This document shows positions 49,752 to 58,264 of a stretch of DNA of 64,000 nucleotides, piece after piece. Under the pieces are notes generated by a model. It ran no database searches and was not told where the DNA came from. It worked only from the letters and a program-made list of their open reading frames with translations. Position 1 is the stretch's first letter; each line of letters opens with the position of its first letter. The position numbers were made by a program, and so were the translations under genes. The stretch covers positions 10,184 through 74,183 of the forward strand of contig JBBQBH010000006.1 of assembly GCA_038317345.1 (NCBI GenBank), in the 5' to 3' direction. Source of the DNA: Mayfieldus sp038317345. Lineage in GTDB: Bacteria; Actinomycetota; Thermoleophilia; Solirubrobacterales; 70-9.

Positions 49752-50546
49752 ATGAGCGGCCGCGCAGCCGCATTCTTCGATCTCGACAAAACGCTCATGG
49801 CGGGGTCGAGTGGCATGCACTTCGCGCGGGTCGCGAGCCGCCATGGGATCGTCAACCGCCGCCAGCTTGCGCGCTGGGGCCGCGATCACCTGCGCTACCG
49901 GCTGCGCGGGGCCAGCGATGAGGAGACGAAGGAGGTGCTGCAGGTGGCGCGGGAGCTGATCACCGGAGTCCCCGTGGTCGAGATCGACCGCATGGGGGCC
50001 GAGGTGATGGCGTCGATTCTGCCCCGGATCTATCCGCAGATGCTCGACGAGCTCTATTCCCATCAGGATGCCGACCGTGCGACCTTCATCGTCAGCGCGG
50101 CTGGCAACGACCTCGTCTCCGCCCTCGCCCGGGTCCTCGGGGCTGACGCCGGCATCGGCACTCGCTACGAGGTCGACGCCGAGGGCAGGTTCACGGGGCG
50201 GCTCGACGGCCCGTTCGTCTACCGGGAGGGCAAGGTGGATGCAATGCGGCGCTTCGCCGATCAGCACGGGATCGACCTCGATGCCTCATACGCCTACTCG
50301 GACTCGGCCTCGGACCTGCCGATGCTGCGCGCCGTCGGACATCCGGTGGCCGTCAACCCTGACGCCGAGCTGGCGGCGGTAGCCGCGCAGGAGGGCTGGG
50401 ACGTGATGCGGTTCGAGAAGCTCGGGCGCCGATTGGCGATCGCAGTGACCACGGTGATCGCCGTCGCGGTCGGAGGCATCGCCAGCTGGCTCGCGGCGCG
50501 GCGCGCTCCGCGCCGCCGCATCCCGCTTGCGTCCCGCAGCCGCTGA
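49752..50546 (+). CDS. HAD-IB family phosphatase with C-terminal membrane segment
   Basis: A 264-residue SerB-like HAD hydrolase. Motif I FFDLDKTLMAGSS (nucleophile Asp), motif II FIVSAAGND, the HAD-IB EGKVDAMRRFADQHGIDLDASYAYSDSASDLPML (motifs III/IV). A basic linker and a hydrophobic stretch (LAIAVTTVIAVAVGGIASWLA) near 232-252 place it at the membrane, as in actinobacterial HAD-IB proteins linked to lipid acyltransferases (e.g. near Rv3026c). Substrate unknown. ATG 4 bases after the thiolase stop. Confidence 0.85.
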   Translation: MSGRAAAFFDLDKTLMAGSSGMHFARVASRHGIVNRRQLARWGRDHLRYRLRGASDEETKEVLQVARELITGVPVVEIDRMGAEVMASILPRIYPQMLDELYSHQDADRATFIVSAAGNDLVSALARVLGADAGIGTRYEVDAEGRFTGRLDGPFVYREGKVDAMRRFADQHGIDLDASYAYSDSASDLPMLRAVGHPVAVNPDAELAAVAAQEGWDVMRFEKLGRRLAIAVTTVIAVAVGGIASWLAARRAPRRRIPLASRSR

Positions 50547-50592
50547 CCCGAAACAGCCGCGGGGCGGCGGGCCCCGCATCTATCCTTGGCCT

Positions 50593-50649
50593 GTGAGCGC
50601 GAGGCTTTTCAAAAGAGCTTGGCCGTTGGCCGAGCGCGAACTCCATTGA
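50593..50649 (+). CDS. conserved leader peptide, copy 3
   Basis: GTG 50593 opens an 18-codon ORF, MSARLFKRAWPLAERELH, stop TGA 50647-50649; the final A starts the mutase ATG (TGATG). No Shine-Dalgarno is seen before the GTG or before the mutase ATG. A TATCCT hexamer ends 6-8 bases before GTG, so a leaderless message is plausible. The RNA can form TTGGCC/GGCCGA and CTTTT/AAAAG hairpins. Copies 1 and 3 also share a closing ATTGATGATGG. Confidence 0.65.
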   Translation: MSARLFKRAWPLAERELH

Positions 50650-52304
50650 TGATGGCCATAGAGCCCGACGCGCGCCGTCGCGCCCACCAGTGGGCAGACG
50701 AGGTCTATGCGCGCCAGACCGAGCGGGAGGCCGAGTTCTCGACCCTCTCCGGGCACCCGATCGAGCCGATCTACACCGAGGAGGATCTCCCCGACTCAGC
50801 CCAGATCGGTTACCCGGGCGAGTCTCCCTACACGCGCGGGGTCTACCCGTCGATGTACCGGGGGCGGCTGTGGACGATGCGCCAGTTCGCCGGCTTCGGC
50901 ACCTCCGAGGAGACCAACGCCCGCTTTCACTACCTGCTCGAGCACGGCAACAAGGGCCTTTCCACCGCCTTCGACATGCCGACGCTGATGGGCCTTGACT
51001 CCGACCATGCCCGCAGCATCGGTGAGGTAGGGCGCGAGGGGGTCGCGGTCGATTCGCTCGACGACATGCTCACCCTCTTCGACGGCATCCCGCTCGGCGA
51101 GGTCTCCACCTCGATGACGATCAACGCGCCGGCGGCGATCCTGCTCGCCTTCTACGTGCTTGTCGGGGAGGAGCAGGGCGTTCCCGCCGACAAGCTCGGC
51201 GGCACGATCCAGACCGACATCCTCAAGGAGTACATCGCCCAGAAGGAGTGGTGCTTCCCGATCGAGCCGGCGATGCGACTGGTCACCGACATGGTCGAGT
51301 GGTGCGCCGGCAACATGTCCCGCTGGCACCCGATCTCGATCTCCGGCTACCACATCCGCGAAGCCGGTTCGACCGCGCAGCAGGAGCTCGCCTTCACGCT
51401 CAAGGACGGCTTCACCTACGTCGAGCGGGCGATCGAGCGCGGGCTGGACGTCGACGACTTTGCGCCCCGCCTCAGCTTCTTCTTCAACGCCCACATCGAC
51501 TTCTTCGAGGAGATCGCGAAGTACCGGGCGGCACGGCGGATCTGGGCCCGCGAGATGAAGGAGACATATGGGGCACAGCGCGAGGAGTCGATGCGGATGC
51601 GCTTCCACACCCAGACCGCCGGGGTCTCGCTGACTGCCCAGCAGCCCCAGGTAAACATCGTCCGCACCGCGCTGGAAGCGCTTGCGGCGGTGCTCGGTGG
51701 CACCCAGTCGCTGCACACCAACTCATACGACGAGGCGCTGGCGCTGCCGACGGAGGACTCGGTGCGCTTGGCGCTGCGAACCCAGCAGGTGATCGCGCAC
51801 GAGTCGGGGGTCGTCAACACGGTCGACCCGCTCGGCGGCTCCTACTTCATCGAGCGGCTCACCGATGAGATGGAGCGGGCGGCGTATGAGTACTTCGCCC
51901 GCATCGACGAGCTGGGCGGGATGGTCGAGGCGATCCGCGAGAACTTCCCCCAGCGCGAGATCGCCGAGGCCTCGTTCACCTACCAGACCGAGCTCAACCA
52001 GCGACGGCGGATCGTGGTTGGGGTCAACGACTTCGTCCAGGAAGACGAAGAGGAGATCTCGATCCTGCGCATCGACCCGGCGCTGGAGCGCAAGCAGACC
52101 GAGCGTCTTGAGGCGACTCGAGCGCGCCGTGACGCAACCGCGGTCGAGCGGACGCTGGGGGAGCTGAAGCGCGCCGCCGCTTCCGAGGGCGAGAACCTGA
52201 TGCCGCACATCGTCGAGGCCGCCCGGGCCCGCGCCACCGAGGGCGAGATGGTCGCCGCACTGCAGGAGGTCTTCGGGACCTACCGCGAGTCGCCGGTCTT
52301 CTGA
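50649..52304 (+). CDS. icmA: acyl-CoA mutase large subunit, predicted isobutyryl-CoA mutase
   Basis: A 551-residue adenosylcobalamin mutase catalytic subunit (TIM barrel), lacking the C-terminal B12 domain, which is encoded separately at 56808. It carries TMRQFAGFGTSEETNARF, STAFDMPTLMGLDSDH and SISGYHIREAGSTAQQE. At the two positions that discriminate substrates, it has F80 (RQF80AGFG) and Q198 (IAQ198KEW); methylmalonyl-CoA mutases have Tyr and Arg, while isobutyryl-CoA mutase has Phe and Gln. So interconversion of isobutyryl- and n-butyryl-CoA is the better call; generic annotation would be methylmalonyl-CoA mutase. Preceded by the leader peptide. Confidence 0.82.
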   Translation: MMAIEPDARRRAHQWADEVYARQTEREAEFSTLSGHPIEPIYTEEDLPDSAQIGYPGESPYTRGVYPSMYRGRLWTMRQFAGFGTSEETNARFHYLLEHGNKGLSTAFDMPTLMGLDSDHARSIGEVGREGVAVDSLDDMLTLFDGIPLGEVSTSMTINAPAAILLAFYVLVGEEQGVPADKLGGTIQTDILKEYIAQKEWCFPIEPAMRLVTDMVEWCAGNMSRWHPISISGYHIREAGSTAQQELAFTLKDGFTYVERAIERGLDVDDFAPRLSFFFNAHIDFFEEIAKYRAARRIWAREMKETYGAQREESMRMRFHTQTAGVSLTAQQPQVNIVRTALEALAAVLGGTQSLHTNSYDEALALPTEDSVRLALRTQQVIAHESGVVNTVDPLGGSYFIERLTDEMERAAYEYFARIDELGGMVEAIRENFPQREIAEASFTYQTELNQRRRIVVGVNDFVQEDEEEISILRIDPALERKQTERLEATRARRDATAVERTLGELKRAAASEGENLMPHIVEAARARATEGEMVAALQEVFGTYRESPVF

Positions 52305-52378
52305 CCCGCGGGTCAGGACGAGCAGCGCGTAACAACCCGCTCACATCTAGGCTGCACGCCGATGGAAGGCTTCGCCCG

Positions 52379-55175
52379 ATGCTGAGCGCGCGTTGGCCAA
52401 AGGCGGTGGCGACGATCGTGGCCGTACTGGCCCTGAGTGGCGTCGCATGGGCGGCCGGCTCGCAGCTCGGGGTGATCGGGCCGAGTAACGGGATTCAGCC
52501 CACGGGGCGCAAGTTGGACCCGGTCGGCAAGATGACCCAGCTGGGGAACTTCCCGACCGGTGGCGCGTTGACGAAGAACGGCCGTTTCCTTTGGACGCTG
52601 TCGACCGGCCGGGCCCGCAACGACATCCGGATCGTCCGTGTCAACGCCCGCTCCCGGCGCAAGGTCGGACAGGTCGTGCAGACGATCCAGATGCCGGGCC
52701 TGAGCGGCGGCATCGCGATGTCTCCCGACGGCCACACCGCCTACGTCTCCGGCGTCCCCGACTCTCCACACAAGGACCAGCAGGCACCGCCGGGCACGCC
52801 GGGAACCGGCGGCGACGTGATCCACGTGTTCACCTACGACCGCAAGACCGGCATCGCCCAGCGTGGCGGCGTGATCCCGGTTCCGCCGCCGACCGGCACC
52901 CTGCCCTACCAGGACTTCCCGCCCGGCTCGGCGACCAAGTCCTGGCCCCGCGACGTCGCCGTCAGCCCCGACGGCAAGACCCTGTTGGTGGCGCTCAACC
53001 TCGCCGACTCGGCGGCGATCATCAACACGGCGACACATGCGGTGCGCTACGTGAGCGTCGGCCACTATCCCTACGGCGCCGCGATCACCCGAAACGGGCG
53101 CTACGGACTCGTCACCGGCGAGACCGAGGGAACGGTGTCGGTGATCAATCTCGCCACGGCCAGCGTCACCAAGACGATCCAGGTTGGCCCCCATCTCTCG
53201 CATCCCGAGGGCATGGCGGTCGACCCGAAGGCGCCGCTCGTGTTCGTCGCCAATGCCAGCCAGGACGTGATCGCGGCGATCAACACCGACACCATGACCG
53301 TGCAGCGAACCCTCTCAGTCGGGCGACCGCAGGGGCAGGGAACGACACCGACCTACGTCAGCGTCACCCCCGATGGCTGCGACCTTCTCTCCGCCGACTC
53401 GGGCGAGGACGCCGTGGCGGTCTTCGCCCTCTCCGACACGGCCCGCTGCGATCGCCCGCGCCACGGACGCCAAGGCTCGCGGCCGGCCCGCCACCCGTTC
53501 GAGCTGATCGGCCGCCTTCCCGTCGGTTCCTATCCGACCATGGCGGCGGCGAACCGGCGCGGCAAATTGGTCTGGATCTCGGCCCGCGGGCTCGGCGTGG
53601 GGCCCAACCCCAATGGCCCGAATCCGGAGTCCCCCAATGACAGCGATGACTTCATCAACAGCTTCCAGTACCTGCCTTCGATCGTTCGCGGCAGCTCCGG
53701 GATCCTGCGCTTTCCGAGCGACCCCGCGATCCGCAAGTTGACTCCGCAGGTCGACCGCCAGATCGTCCCCACCAACAGCCAGGCGCCGCCGGCCGGCACG
53801 CCGATTCGCGCAGGCGGGCCGATCAAGCACGTCTTCTACGTCGTGCGCGAGAACCGCACCTACGACCAGGTCCTCGGTGACGACCCGCGGGGCGACGGCG
53901 ACCCCAACCTGACCCTGTTCGGCCAGCACGTCACCCCCAACCTGCACGCGCTGGCGCAGCGCTTTCCGCTGCTCGACCACGTCTACGCGGACTCGGAGGC
54001 GTCGATCGACGGCCACTACTGGACTGCGGCGGGCGCTGTGTCGGACTACGTGGTCAAGAACTGGCCCCAGAACTACGCCGGCCGCGGTCGCCCCTACGAC
54101 TTCGGCGCATACGAGGTGAGCGCCCCCCCCGAGGGGCTACATCTTCCAGCGCGCTCTCCAGGACAACGTCTCCTTCTACAACTACGGCGAGGCCCTGGCC
54201 GGACTCTCGCCGCTGCCCGACAAAGATCGGACCCCCGAGGAGACGACCGAGAACGCGCAGGTCCTCAACCTGACCCACTCCGACATCCAGCTCGCCGGTG
54301 GCTGTTACGACTCCGACGTCTCGATTTTCCAGACGCCGGCGATCGGCCCGAAGCTTGGCGACGTCTACGACTCATCGCTTCCGTCCGGCGCCAAGCCCAC
54401 CGACCACTCCCGCTTCGACTGCTTCAAGACCCGCTTCCAAACCCAGCTGCTGACCAACTCGGTGCCGTCCTTCAGCTACCTCTCCCTGCCACTGGACCAC
54501 ACCCAGGGGGTCCTGCCGGGGGCCCGCACTCCCGACGCGGACGTCGCCTCCAATGATTGGGGCCTGGGGCAGATCGTCGACCTGATCTCGCACTCCTCGA
54601 TCTGGAACAGCTCGCTGATCCTGGTCATGGAGGACGACTCCCAAGACGGGGCCGACCACGTCGATGCCCACCGCATACCGGTCCTGGCGATCAGCCCCTA
54701 CACGCAGCAGGGCGCCGTGATCCACGACCGCTACGACCAGCTCTCCTTCCTGCGAACGATGGAGATCATCGTCGGGATGAAGCCGCTCAACCTCGCCGAA
54801 GCACTCGCGGTGCCGCTCTACAAAGCGATGACTTCCAGTCCGGGCAACAGCGCGCCGTACAGCGCGATCGTGCCGAGCGTCAACATGACGGCCACCAACC
54901 CAGCCACGCCCGCCAACGTGCGCGCGTCGGCGGGGCTGCCGCTCAACGCCCTGGACCAGGTACCGCAGCGCCGGCTTGATGGAATCCTCTGGCAGTACCG
55001 CCATGGAGCCGGCTCCGCGCCGCCGCCTCCGGGCCCCAACGCGTCGGCGGAGGACAGCAAGGGGCGCGACGAGGGCGGCGACGAGGCGCTGGGCCAGCCG
55101 AGTGCCTTTGCCAAGCAGTTGAAGCATCTCCTGCACAAGCGCCATCGCCACCGGCGCGCCTCACACCGCGGCTGA
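52379..55175 (+). pseudogene. YncE-like beta-propeller / phosphoesterase fusion, frameshifted
   Basis: A secreted ~930-residue protein split by a frameshift. Signal peptide MLSARWPKAVATIVAVLALSGVAWA, then a seven-blade-like YVTN/YncE propeller (residues ~40-400: GIAMSPDGHTAYVSG, DVAVSPDGKTLLVAL) and an alkaline-phosphatase-fold phosphoesterase (IKHVFYVVRENRTYDQVLGDD). At 54123-54130 there are eight C; with seven, VSAPPRGYIFQRALQDN follows and the frame stays open to 55175 through LILVMEDDSQDGADHVDAHR. A sequencing slip, true mutation, or slippage-controlled expression are the options. Function of the fusion family: unknown phosphate-ester hydrolysis outside the cell. Confidence 0.8.
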
Positions 55176-55257
55176 CTCGCAATTCCGTCCGCTTCGCCGG
55201 GCGGCGTCCCCCTCGCCAACTAGCCTGCATTGAAGGGGGGATCGCCACCTAGGACCG

Positions 55258-56748
55258 ATGAGGACGAGCTGCGGAACGCGGGCAAGGAACGCCCTGCGAA
55301 GTGTTTGGCTGGCGTCGATTGCGAGCGCGATCGCGCTGCTGGGGCCTGCCTGGGCGCGCGCCGCGACGATCGCGGTGACGACGACGGCGGACGAGTTCAA
55401 CTCCAATCCCGCCGCATGCTCTTTGCGCGAGGCGATCTGGGCGGCCAACCACGACTTGGTCCTGCTGGCGCCGGGATGCACGGCGGGCAGCGGCACCGAC
55501 GAGATCACGGTCCCCGCCGGGACCTACAACCTGACCATCCCCGGCGCCGGTGAACAGGGCGACGCGACCGGAGACCTCGATGTGAGCGCGCCAGTGACGA
55601 TCCGTCATAGCGGCGGCGGGTCGACGATCGTCGACGCCAAGGGCATCGATCGAGTGTTCGAAATCAGCTCGGGTGGCGTAATCACGATCTCCGGCATCAC
55701 CGTCCAGGGCGGCCACGCGGTCGGTCCAGCCGACTTCACTTCCAGCGGCGCGGGGGGCGGCATCCTCGTCTCCGCGGGTGCCCTGACTCTGGCCAACTCG
55801 ACGATCACAGGCAATCTCGCCGACGCGTTCGGCGGCGGCATTGAGACCAGGCCAAACGCGGCCTCGAACTTGACCAACGACACGATCTCGGGCAACCGCT
55901 CCCAACACGACGGCGGTGGCGTCGACAACACGGGTGGCACGATGTCCCTGCTCAACGTGACCGTGACAGGCAACTACGCCGACTCCGAAGCCATTTCTGT
56001 CCCGCCTGGGGGCGTTTCCCACGGCGGCGGAGGCGTCGGCAACTTCGGTGGCACGACCACCATGCACAACACCCTGGTGGCTGGCAACAGCGAAAGGCGT
56101 GGTCAAACTCCCGACTGTTACAACGTCGGGAGCTCCCCGCTCGTCTCCCAGGGGCAGACACTGATCGGCACCCTGACCGGTTGCGCCTATACGGCTGCGG
56201 CGGGTGACATCAGCGGCTTGGACCCCAAGCTCGGGCCGCTGGCCGACAACGGGGGCCCGACCCCGACCCACGCCCTGCTCTCCGGCTCCGCGGCGCTCAA
56301 CAAGGGCGCCGGATGCGCCCGCAACGACCAGCGTGGGGTCCCGCGCGCCGCCGGCGGTGCCTGCGACATCGGCGCCTACGAATTGGTCCGCTGCCATGGT
56401 CGGATCGTCGACTACGTCGGAACCAATGGCCCCGATTCGTTGACCGGGACCCCCGGGCCCGACGCTTTCATGCTGCTCGGAGGCAACGACACCGCGTTTG
56501 GCCTCGCCGGCAACGACGTTTTCTGTGGCGCCGGCGGCAAGGACAGGGAGGTCGGCGGCCCGGGTCACGACCGGCTCTACGGCGACACCGGGAAGGACAA
56601 GCTGATCGGGGGCGGAGGCGCGGACCAACTGTTCGGCGGAGTCGGCAACGACGATCTGCACGCCAACGGCGGCGACGACCGATGCAACGGTGGCGGGGGC
56701 GGCGACGACAAGTCCGCCGGCTGCGAGCACACCAAGAAGATTCCCTAG
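55258..56748 (+). CDS. secreted right-handed beta-helix protein with C-terminal RTX-like repeats
   Basis: A 496-residue exported protein. Signal peptide to about 35 (WARA), then the CSLREAIWAAN motif (CSLREP domain) typical of secreted parallel beta-helix proteins; a pectate-lyase-like helix runs to ~330 (TLANSTITGNLADAFGGGIE, LLNVTVTGNYA). The end has RTX/hemolysin-type calcium repeats (LGGNDTAFGLAGNDVFCGAGG, GPGHDRLYGDTGKDKLIGGGG) over residues ~395-480. Expected to be secreted and calcium-stabilised, maybe cell-surface. Catalysis unknown. No type I secretion genes nearby. Confidence 0.8.
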   Translation: MRTSCGTRARNALRSVWLASIASAIALLGPAWARAATIAVTTTADEFNSNPAACSLREAIWAANHDLVLLAPGCTAGSGTDEITVPAGTYNLTIPGAGEQGDATGDLDVSAPVTIRHSGGGSTIVDAKGIDRVFEISSGGVITISGITVQGGHAVGPADFTSSGAGGGILVSAGALTLANSTITGNLADAFGGGIETRPNAASNLTNDTISGNRSQHDGGGVDNTGGTMSLLNVTVTGNYADSEAISVPPGGVSHGGGGVGNFGGTTTMHNTLVAGNSERRGQTPDCYNVGSSPLVSQGQTLIGTLTGCAYTAAAGDISGLDPKLGPLADNGGPTPTHALLSGSAALNKGAGCARNDQRGVPRAAGGACDIGAYELVRCHGRIVDYVGTNGPDSLTGTPGPDAFMLLGGNDTAFGLAGNDVFCGAGGKDREVGGPGHDRLYGDTGKDKLIGGGGADQLFGGVGNDDLHANGGDDRCNGGGGGDDKSAGCEHTKKIP

Positions 56749-56807
56749 CCCCGGCTGGCCGAGAAATGGCGGCGCAAGCGCGGTCTCGCCTCTAAGCTGC
56801 GAGCCCG

Positions 56808-57242
56808 ATGACGGCCGCCACCGAACCTAAGACCGAGCGCAAGATCCGCGTCGTCGTCGCCAAGCCGGGGCTCGACGGGCACGACCGCGGCGCCAAGATC
56901 ATCGCCCGGGCGCTGCGCGACGCCGGCATGGAGGTGATCTACACCGGGCTGCACCAGACGCCCGAGCAGATCGCCGAGACGGTGATCCAGGAGGACGCCG
57001 ACGCGATCGGCCTCTCGATCCTCTCCGGTGCCCATATGACCCTCGTGCCGCGCGTGGTCGAGCTGCTTCGGGAGCAAGGCGTGGAGGACGTGCTGATCAC
57101 AGTTGGCGGCACGATCCCCGCTGACGACGTCCCCGAGCTGAAGAAGCTCGGAGTCGCCGAGGTCTTCACCCCGGGCGCCTCCACCGACGAGATCGTCGAC
57201 TTCATCCGCCAGGGCGCGGGTCGAAGCCGCGAAACCTATTAA
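56808..57242 (+). CDS. icmB: cobalamin-binding small subunit of acyl-CoA mutase
   Basis: A 144-residue B12-binding domain. The DxHxxG motif D23-G-H25-D-R-G28 supplies His25 as the lower cobalt ligand, SxL is in GLSILSGAH and the GG in TVGGTIPADDVPEL. It fits the separate small subunit of split mutases and should pair with the large subunit at 50649-52304, 4.5 kb upstream, with two unrelated secreted-protein genes between. MeaB is at 39874. Some residues match McmB-like domains, so isobutyryl specificity rests on the large subunit. Confidence 0.9.
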   Translation: MTAATEPKTERKIRVVVAKPGLDGHDRGAKIIARALRDAGMEVIYTGLHQTPEQIAETVIQEDADAIGLSILSGAHMTLVPRVVELLREQGVEDVLITVGGTIPADDVPELKKLGVAEVFTPGASTDEIVDFIRQGAGRSRETY

Positions 57243-57319
57243 GCGGTGATCTGCGCCTCCTAGGCGCAAACCGCCTCCCTGTACGGCAGCGCGGCGGGCG
57301 GCCGATGGCCCGCCCGCCG
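57243..57319 (+). terminator. hairpins after the B12-binding gene
   Basis: Directly after the stop, TGCGCCT (57252-57258) pairs with AGGCGCA (57262-57268) around a CCT loop, extended by GCGGT (57243-57247) / ACCGC (57270-57274). A second GC-rich stem spans 57292-57319 (CGGCGGGC... CCGCCG). No T-run; likely Rho-independent-like or a 3' end structure isolating the etf promoter region. Confidence 0.4.
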
Positions 57320-57344
57320 ACGGCGGGATTGGGGCTGGCCCCGC

Positions 57345-57392
57345 GAGCCGACCGATTGACCGGTCAGTCGGTCGGCTCCGTATCGGTAATAT
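57345..57392 (+). promoter_or_regulatory. 34-bp palindromic operator and -10 box before etfBA
   Basis: From 57345 to 57378 the sequence is palindromic at 32 of 34 positions: outer arms GAGCCGACCGA / TCGGTCGGCTC and core TGACCGGTCA. TAATAT at 57387-57392 is a likely -10, which puts the -35 region (about 57364-57369) inside the palindrome. The ACCG...CGGT symmetry is typical of TetR-family repressors, which often control fatty acid catabolism by acyl-CoA. No tetR gene is in the window. The remaining bases to 57472 show only the ribosome site. Confidence 0.55.
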
Positions 57393-57472
57393 TCGCGCCC
57401 GCTAACGCACCCGGCCCGCCCCCCCAATAACCTCGCGGGCCCCACCTCGTACCACCCCAAGGAGGCATTGAC

Positions 57473-58264
57473 TTGAAGATCTGCGTCCTGGTCAAACAGG
57501 TGCCGGACGCCGCGGTTACCAAGCGCATCGACCCCAACACGATGCGAATCGACCGCTCCGGCGAGACCAACCTCAACCCGTTCGATACCCACGCGATCGA
57601 AGCGGCGATGCAGATCAAGGAAGGCGGCCAGATGGACGTCGACGAGGTCGTCGCCGTGACCATGGGGCCGGACGGCGCCGTCCGCGCCCTGCACAAGGCG
57701 GTGGCGCTGGGCGCCGACCGCTCGGTGCACCTGAGCGACGACGCGCTCGCCGGATCCGACGTCTGCGCCACCGGTTACGCGCTGGCAAAGGTCCTTGAGT
57801 CCGAGAGCCCCGATCTGGTGCTGCTCGGCCAGCAGTCGGACGACGGCGAGTGCTACACGATCGGCGCCGTCGTCGCCGACCATCTGAAGATGCCATCGCT
57901 GACCCAGGTGATCAAGATCGACGTCCAGGACGGCAAGCTGCGCTGCGAGCGCCAGGCGGAGTACGGCTACGACACGGTGGAGGTCGAGCTGCCGGCCGTG
58001 ATCAGCGTCGGAGACGCGATCAACGAGCCCCGCTACCCGAGCCTGAAGGCGATCATGGGTGCGAAGAAGAAGCCGCTCGGCAGCAAGGCGATCGCCGACG
58101 TGGGGATCGAGGGCGATCGGGTCGGAGAGTCCGGCTCGCGCACGACGGTGGTGGCGCTCAACCCGCCGCCGCCGAAGGAGGCAGGGGAGATCATCGAGGA
58201 CGAGGACACCAACGAGACGGTCGAGAAGATCGTCGCCTGGCTCGACGAAAGGAAGCTGATCTAG
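57473..58264 (+). CDS. etfB: electron transfer flavoprotein beta subunit
   Basis: A 263-residue EtfB. TTG start (MKICVLVKQVPDAAVTKRID) with a strong AAGGAGG (57459-57465) 7 bases before it. Family motifs include NPFDTHAIEAAMQIKEG, VTMGPDGAVRALHKAVALGADRSVHL and LVLLGQQSDDGECYTIGAVVADHL, and the AMP site. Forms a heterodimer with EtfA, taking electrons from acyl-CoA dehydrogenases. The stop is one base from the EtfA ATG. Controlled, probably, by the upstream palindrome. Confidence 0.94.
   Translation: MKICVLVKQVPDAAVTKRIDPNTMRIDRSGETNLNPFDTHAIEAAMQIKEGGQMDVDEVVAVTMGPDGAVRALHKAVALGADRSVHLSDDALAGSDVCATGYALAKVLESESPDLVLLGQQSDDGECYTIGAVVADHLKMPSLTQVIKIDVQDGKLRCERQAEYGYDTVEVELPAVISVGDAINEPRYPSLKAIMGAKKKPLGSKAIADVGIEGDRVGESGSRTTVVALNPPPPKEAGEIIEDEDTNETVEKIVAWLDERKLI

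Noticed and set aside
48485..49855. N-terminal extension of leucyl aminopeptidase antisense to thiolase
   Set aside because: Thiolase on the other strand is fully conserved; aminopeptidase family length fits a start at 48484.
50649..52304. Methylmalonyl-CoA mutase assignment
   Set aside because: Phe80 and Gln198 replace the Tyr and Arg needed for the methylmalonyl carboxylate.
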